A stretch of DNA of 8,494 nt from Actinomycetota bacterium. GTDB taxonomy: Bacteria; Actinomycetota; Thermoleophilia; Solirubrobacterales; Solirubrobacteraceae. The position numbers were made by a program, and so were the translations under genes. The notes beneath the pieces are model-generated. The model was not told the DNA's origin, did no database searches, and saw nothing but the letters and a program-made list of their open reading frames with translations. The stretch lies in the NCBI GenBank assembly GCA_903970315.1, contig CAJCIJ010000251.1:1-8494 (forward strand), given 5' to 3'. Positions 5,169 through 8,494 of this stretch are shown piece after piece. Every line of letters starts with the position of its first letter. Position 1 is the stretch's first letter.

Positions 5169-5887
5169 CCGAAGCCAAGCGTCGCAGCGGCTCCGAACCG
5201 GCGCAAGCGGGCGCGCGCGGACCGCAACTGTCCGTGCACCGCCAAGGACACCGTCCCGGGGTGTCTAATCCCGATGCGTCCATGCCAGTGACCGACGACG
5301 AGATCCGCGAGAAGTACCTTGAGCGGGCGATACGCGAGTTGGGGACGCTCACGCACGAGCTCCAAGCGTGCCACCACTGCCCCCGCGGCAACCTTATGCC
5401 CGTACTCGGCTCGGGCCACCCCCAGGCGGACATCATGCTGCTCAAGCACTTCCCCAAGCCTTCGGAGATTGAGGAGGGAGTGGCGTTCTACGGGCGCTCC
5501 GGCAGCGCCCTGATGAAGGTCTTCAAGCGCCTCTCCATCGACCCGCTGACCGTATACGGGACCCTCTGCGTGAAATGCCCAGTGGGCGACGCAGCGCTTG
5601 CCGACCCTGCGTGCATCGAGCGTGTGGTGGAGGAGATTGCGATCGTTGCGCCCAAGATCATCGTGGTCATGGGACCGGATGCCCTGGCGATCCTCGATGG
5701 TTTGGACATCCCGCTGGCGCGGCACCTGGAGCCGGTCACGGGCACCGTGCAGTCGTTTACGCCGTCCATCGAGGCTCTGTACGTGCCCAACATCGATGAC
5801 TCGCTGGACGAGCGCGAGACCAAGCAGGCCTTCTGGGACGCCTTCCGTGTACTGGGCGACTGGCACGCCGCCCAGCCGCCCTACTGA
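5165..5887 (+). CDS. UDG-superfamily (family 4-like) Fe-S protein with altered catalytic motifs
   Basis: The fold resembles family 4 uracil-DNA glycosylases, which excise uracil and carry a 4Fe-4S cluster. From GTG 5165 it has 240 residues. Four cluster cysteines are in place: CHHC (69-72), C138 in VKCP and C150 in DPAC, with an extra C135. FYGRSG (108-113) matches the base-stacking F-x-G-R-x-G segment, and PKIIVVMG (163-170) is the usual core strand. The active-site GExPG is replaced by KHFPK (94-98), the Asn of TNVVKC is Leu134, and the C-terminal HPS motif reads VPNIDDS (207-213). Ordinary uracil excision is therefore doubtful. The GTG overlaps the upstream TGA as GTGA, indicating translational coupling. 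The first 39 residues are basic and low in complexity, so ATG at 5282 is an alternative start. It may be a nucleic-acid-binding protein or a glycosylase of changed specificity. Confidence 0.82.
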   Translation: MTEAKRRSGSEPAQAGARGPQLSVHRQGHRPGVSNPDASMPVTDDEIREKYLERAIRELGTLTHELQACHHCPRGNLMPVLGSGHPQADIMLLKHFPKPSEIEEGVAFYGRSGSALMKVFKRLSIDPLTVYGTLCVKCPVGDAALADPACIERVVEEIAIVAPKIIVVMGPDALAILDGLDIPLARHLEPVTGTVQSFTPSIEALYVPNIDDSLDERETKQAFWDAFRVLGDWHAAQPPY

Positions 5888-5961
5888 GCCACACGCCCGC
5901 AGGCTCGGCGACGCCGTCTCGGGGCGCGCGCCCGTCGGCCGCTCGCTGACCGGCGGACCGC
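5888..5961. terminator. Convergent intergenic gap with GC palindromes
   Basis: The 74-bp gap between the two converging genes holds CGGCG-a-CGCCG near 5906-5916 and a perfect 12-bp palindrome GGGCGCGCGCCC (5922-5933). It can also fold as a CGGG/CCCG stem (5920-5934). Such a symmetric GC element could terminate transcription from both sides, but neither strand shows a T-run. Confidence 0.35.
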
Positions 5962-6912
5962 TCAGTCGCCGTCGGTCATGATCAGCACAATCTTGCCCAG
6001 CTTGCCGCCGGCCGCAAACTTGTCGTAGGCGGCAACCGCGTCTGAAAGCGCGAAGGTCTCATAGATGGGCACTTTCAGCGCGCCGGTCTGCATGGCGGGC
6101 AGCACCTCCTGCTCAACCCGGCGCGAAGCGATCGCCTTCTCCTCCAGTGGCCTGGCGCGCAACATCGAGCCGTGGATCCGCGCGCGCTTGGCCATCAGAG
6201 CCAGCAGGTTGATCTCTGACTTGGTGCCGGCGCCGACGCCGATCACGACGATCCGCCCACCGACATCCAGCGACTGGATGTTCGCCGGCAGGTTGACCGC
6301 CCCCACAAGCTCCAGCACCACGTCAAAGGGGCCGTGGTCGGCAAAGTCATTGGGGTCCAGCACGGTGGCACCGAGGTCCGACACCCCCGCCCGCAGGGAC
6401 TCGTCGCGAACCGTGGCAAAGACCTCGGCGCCGACCAACCGCCCGAGCTGGATCGCTGCCGTCCCAACCCCACCGGCACCGCCGTGTACCAGCAGGCGCT
6501 CGCCGCAGCGCAGCTGGGCCTGGGTGAACAGGGCGTCGTGAGCCGTCAGGAAGACCTCGGGCACGCCCCCGGCCTGCGCCCAGTCCAGCGCCTCTGGCAC
6601 TGGCATCAGCTGGCGCTCGTGCACCGCCACCAGCTCGGCCTGCCCGCCCCCGCCGACGATTCCCATAACGCGGTCGCCGACCGCAAACCGTTCGGAGCCG
6701 GCCCCGCACTCCTTGACCTCGCCGGCAAACTCAAGCCCGGGAATCTCGGCAGGGGATCCGGGTGGAGCGGGGTAATGACCCATCCGCTGCATCATGTCGG
6801 CGCCGTTGAGTCCCGCTGCGCGCACCGCAACGAGAACCTCCCCGACGCCGGCCACGGGATCGGGGTGCTCGCCGACCGACAGCACCTTGTCCCTGATCGT
6901 GACCGCCTGCAC
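5962..6912 (-). CDS. NAD(P)H quinone oxidoreductase, PIG3-like, MDR superfamily
   Basis: This is a zinc-free medium-chain dehydrogenase/reductase that reduces quinones or other enones with NADPH. It has 316 residues, the usual size. The substrate-side fold carries AAGLNGADMMQRMGHYPAPPG (32-52 region), typical of the PIG3/TP53I3 group, followed by IPGLEFAGEV (57-66). The NADPH site is HGGAGGVGTAAIQL (143-156). The zinc-binding cysteines of alcohol dehydrogenases are absent. The C-terminus GGKLGKIVL is characteristic. I chose GTG at 6912 because the alignable region begins there (QAVTIRDK) and it falls 10 nt after the stop of the upstream methyltransferase gene; longer starts would overlap that gene. 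No clear ribosome binding site is present, so translation may be coupled to the upstream gene. The physiological substrate is unknown. Confidence 0.92.
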   Translation of the reverse strand: MQAVTIRDKVLSVGEHPDPVAGVGEVLVAVRAAGLNGADMMQRMGHYPAPPGSPAEIPGLEFAGEVKECGAGSERFAVGDRVMGIVGGGGQAELVAVHERQLMPVPEALDWAQAGGVPEVFLTAHDALFTQAQLRCGERLLVHGGAGGVGTAAIQLGRLVGAEVFATVRDESLRAGVSDLGATVLDPNDFADHGPFDVVLELVGAVNLPANIQSLDVGGRIVVIGVGAGTKSEINLLALMAKRARIHGSMLRARPLEEKAIASRRVEQEVLPAMQTGALKVPIYETFALSDAVAAYDKFAAGGKLGKIVLIMTDGD

Positions 6913-6922
6913 AGCCCAGACC

Positions 6923-8494
6923 CTACCCGCGCTCCAGGACCGGCACGCCGCGCTCCAGGACCGCCACGCACTCAATGTGGTGGGTCTGGGGGAACATGTC
7001 CACGGGTCGCACCCGCTCTAGCGCCCATCCAGCCTCGGCCATCAGTGAGACGTCGGCGGCCAGCGTGGTGGGATTGCAGGAGACGTACACGATCCGCCGC
7101 GGGCTCGCCTGGATGATGCGCTCGACCACCTTGCGCCCCAGACCGGCGCGGGGGGGGTCGACGACCACGACGTCCGGCCGACCGGCCCGCGCCACCACGT
7201 CGGCCAGCCCCAGGCGCACCTCTCCTGCGCTGAAGTGGGCGTTTGCAATCCCGTTGCGGGCAGCCGCTGCAGTCGCTCCGGCGACGGCGTCGGCGGAGAC
7301 CTCAAGCCCCCACACCTCGCCCGCGTGCGGCGCGAGCGTCAGGCCAATCGTGCCCAGCCCGCAGTAGAGGTCAAAAACCCGCTCCCACCCCGACAGCGCC
7401 GCGTACTCGCCGGCGATCCCGTAGAGCATCTCGGCCATCTCGGTGTTGGTCTGAAAGAACGACTCCGGCAGGATCCGCACGTCTAAGTCGCAGAGTCGCT
7501 CGGGCAGCTCCTCGCGGCCCCAAACGAGCTCGGTCTGACCGCCAATCGTGGTCTCCCCCAGCGCCACCGAACGAGTCCACAGCAGGCCGCTGAGGCTCTC
7601 CTCACCGAGCTCGGCGACCAGTGCCTCCGCCAGTGAATGGGTCGCGATGGTCCCGTCTGTGGTGACCAGGCGCACCTGCAACTTGCCCGTGCGACGGCCC
7701 TCGCGGACGACCAGGTTGCGCAACAGCGCACGGCCATCGGGCCCGGGGCCAGTGCGTTCTGCCTGCGTCGGGCGCCCCCTCCGCTGGACCGGGCTGTCGT
7801 CGCCGGCATCCTCGCTTGCGCGTGCCGAACGCTCCCACGCAGTCAGGCCCTGCTCGGCGCACCATCTGTATGCCGCCGCGCGAGCACGGTTGCCCAGCTC
7901 GGAGGCCAGCATGCAGTCGTCGATGTGCTCCACGCGGTTCCACCGTGCCGAGGCGTGAAAGCCGCACACAAGCTCGCCGTCGTGGTTGCCGAAGGAGTAC
8001 TCGAGCTTGTTGCGATAGCGCCACTGCTGCAGCGCCGGGACCATCTCTTCCAATTGGAAGCCGTCCAGCCTGCCTATCCTGCGCAGCGCCTCATCGACCT
8101 GGGAGTGCTTGACCGCAAGCTGGCGCTCGTAGGGCAGCACCTGCCACGGGACGCCAGGATGGTCTGCACGCGGAGCGATCCGTTCGGTGCTCGGCCGGAT
8201 TATGTCCAGCGTGCGGGCGTGGGCGTAGGTGCGTTTGCTCTTGTACACGTATGCGCGCACGCGGTCACCGGGGACCGCCCCGGCGACGAACACCACGTAG
8301 CCAGCGTCGCCAAGCCTCGCCACGCCCTCGCCGCCGTAGGCAAGCGACTCCACCTCCAACTCAAACTCCTGCCCGCGCTTGGGACGCGTGCCGGCCGGCC
8401 GGGCAGTGGGGTCGGGCGCCACGGCCTCGGCTTCGGGCTGCGGGGGCGCGGCTGAGTCGGCCGGCACAGCCTCGGAGTCGGGCGCGACCACGGC
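6923..8494 (-). CDS. 23S rRNA (uracil-5-)-methyltransferase, RlmD/TrmA family, with TRAM domain
   Basis: This enzyme transfers a methyl group from S-adenosylmethionine to C5 of a uridine, most likely in 23S rRNA. The frame is open to the window edge; GTG at 8491 is a possible start giving 522 residues, numbered here from it. After an acidic Ala/Pro-rich tail (1-37), a TRAM RNA-binding domain spans about 38-105. The methyltransferase core shows FFQTN (345-349), DLYCGLGTIG (374-383, SAM loop), VVDPPRAGLG (443-452), YVSCNPTTLA (469-478, catalytic Cys472) and THHIECVAVLER (503-514, catalytic Glu507). The CGGC cluster motif of RlmD is missing; HPGVPWQVLPYERQ (111-124) stands there. A low-complexity insert lies at about 221-255. 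The C-terminus VLERGVPVLERG derives from a tandem DNA duplication. A 10-nt gap precedes the quinone oxidoreductase gene. RNA target (U1939, U747 or tRNA U54) is uncertain. Confidence 0.92.
   Translation of the reverse strand, partial: AVVAPDSEAVPADSAAPPQPEAEAVAPDPTARPAGTRPKRGQEFELEVESLAYGGEGVARLGDAGYVVFVAGAVPGDRVRAYVYKSKRTYAHARTLDIIRPSTERIAPRADHPGVPWQVLPYERQLAVKHSQVDEALRRIGRLDGFQLEEMVPALQQWRYRNKLEYSFGNHDGELVCGFHASARWNRVEHIDDCMLASELGNRARAAAYRWCAEQGLTAWERSARASEDAGDDSPVQRRGRPTQAERTGPGPDGRALLRNLVVREGRRTGKLQVRLVTTDGTIATHSLAEALVAELGEESLSGLLWTRSVALGETTIGGQTELVWGREELPERLCDLDVRILPESFFQTNTEMAEMLYGIAGEYAALSGWERVFDLYCGLGTIGLTLAPHAGEVWGLEVSADAVAGATAAAARNGIANAHFSAGEVRLGLADVVARAGRPDVVVVDPPRAGLGRKVVERIIQASPRRIVYVSCNPTTLAADVSLMAEAGWALERVRPVDMFPQTHHIECVAVLERGVPVLERG
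6927..6968 (-). repeat. 21-bp tandem duplication at the 3' end of the methyltransferase gene
   Basis: Bases 6927-6947 and 6948-6968 are two adjacent 21-bp copies differing at one position (G6943 versus C6964). They encode VAVLERG and VPVLERG, so the protein gains seven residues after the conserved ECVAVLER ending, in frame, with TAG directly after. Confidence 0.9.

Noticed and set aside
4808..5866. Minus-strand open frame of about 350 codons opposite the GT-PHP/UDG junction
   Set aside because: It spans the junction of two clear plus-strand genes and has composition typical of GC-driven shadow frames.
6913..6975. Upstream extension of the quinone oxidoreductase to residues reading MSAWRSWSAACRSW
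   Set aside because: This stretch is the methyltransferase 3' end and its tandem repeat in another frame; the family's conserved N-terminus begins at GTG 6912.
7637..8455. Plus-strand open frame opposite the methyltransferase N-terminal half
   Set aside because: The minus strand has a continuous TRAM-methyltransferase protein; the opposite product shows no domain.

Overview
The window is GC-rich, has no rRNA, tRNA, CRISPR or transposase, and reads as ordinary chromosome of a high-GC Gram-positive bacterium. An actinobacterial type myo-inositol-phosphate synthase, a PimA-like GT4 domain fused to a PHP domain, and frequent GTG starts without clear Shine-Dalgarno sites fit Actinomycetota. My best guess is Thermoleophilia (Solirubrobacterales-like), but that placement is inference from general resemblance, not a computed result.

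Layout. (1) 1-795, plus: the C-terminal two thirds or so of inositol-1-phosphate synthase, cut by the window edge. (2) 796-1266: a small possible minus-strand gene (47 codons with a good ribosome binding site) and a 180-bp stretch crowded with perfect short palindromes. (3) 1267-3010: a divergent redox/stress-like module. A MarR regulator points left; a YceI-family lipid-binding protein and an NADPH-dependent FMN reductase point right. The 52-bp gap holds face-to-face promoters and TTGA-N4-TCAA palindromes, so the regulator probably controls itself and the pair. (4) 3141-5887, plus: a two-gene, translationally coupled unit. It encodes a GT4-like glycosyltransferase fused to a complete PHP metallophosphoesterase domain, then a UDG-superfamily protein that keeps the Fe-S cysteines but lacks the recognisable glycosylase catalytic motifs. 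(5) 5962-8494, minus: a PIG3-like quinone oxidoreductase directly downstream of a TRAM-domain 23S rRNA m5U methyltransferase (RlmD/TrmA family) that runs to the window edge.

The most unusual part is region 4. A sugar-transferase fold with a degraded donor-site motif, an apparently intact PHP phosphoesterase and a catalytically stripped UDG fold are produced from overlapping reading frames. The link suggests a shared process that I cannot name. Other points worth a second look are the loss of the CGGC iron-sulfur motif in the rRNA methyltransferase, a 21-bp tandem duplication that forms that gene's last codons, and the palindrome cluster at 1166-1261.
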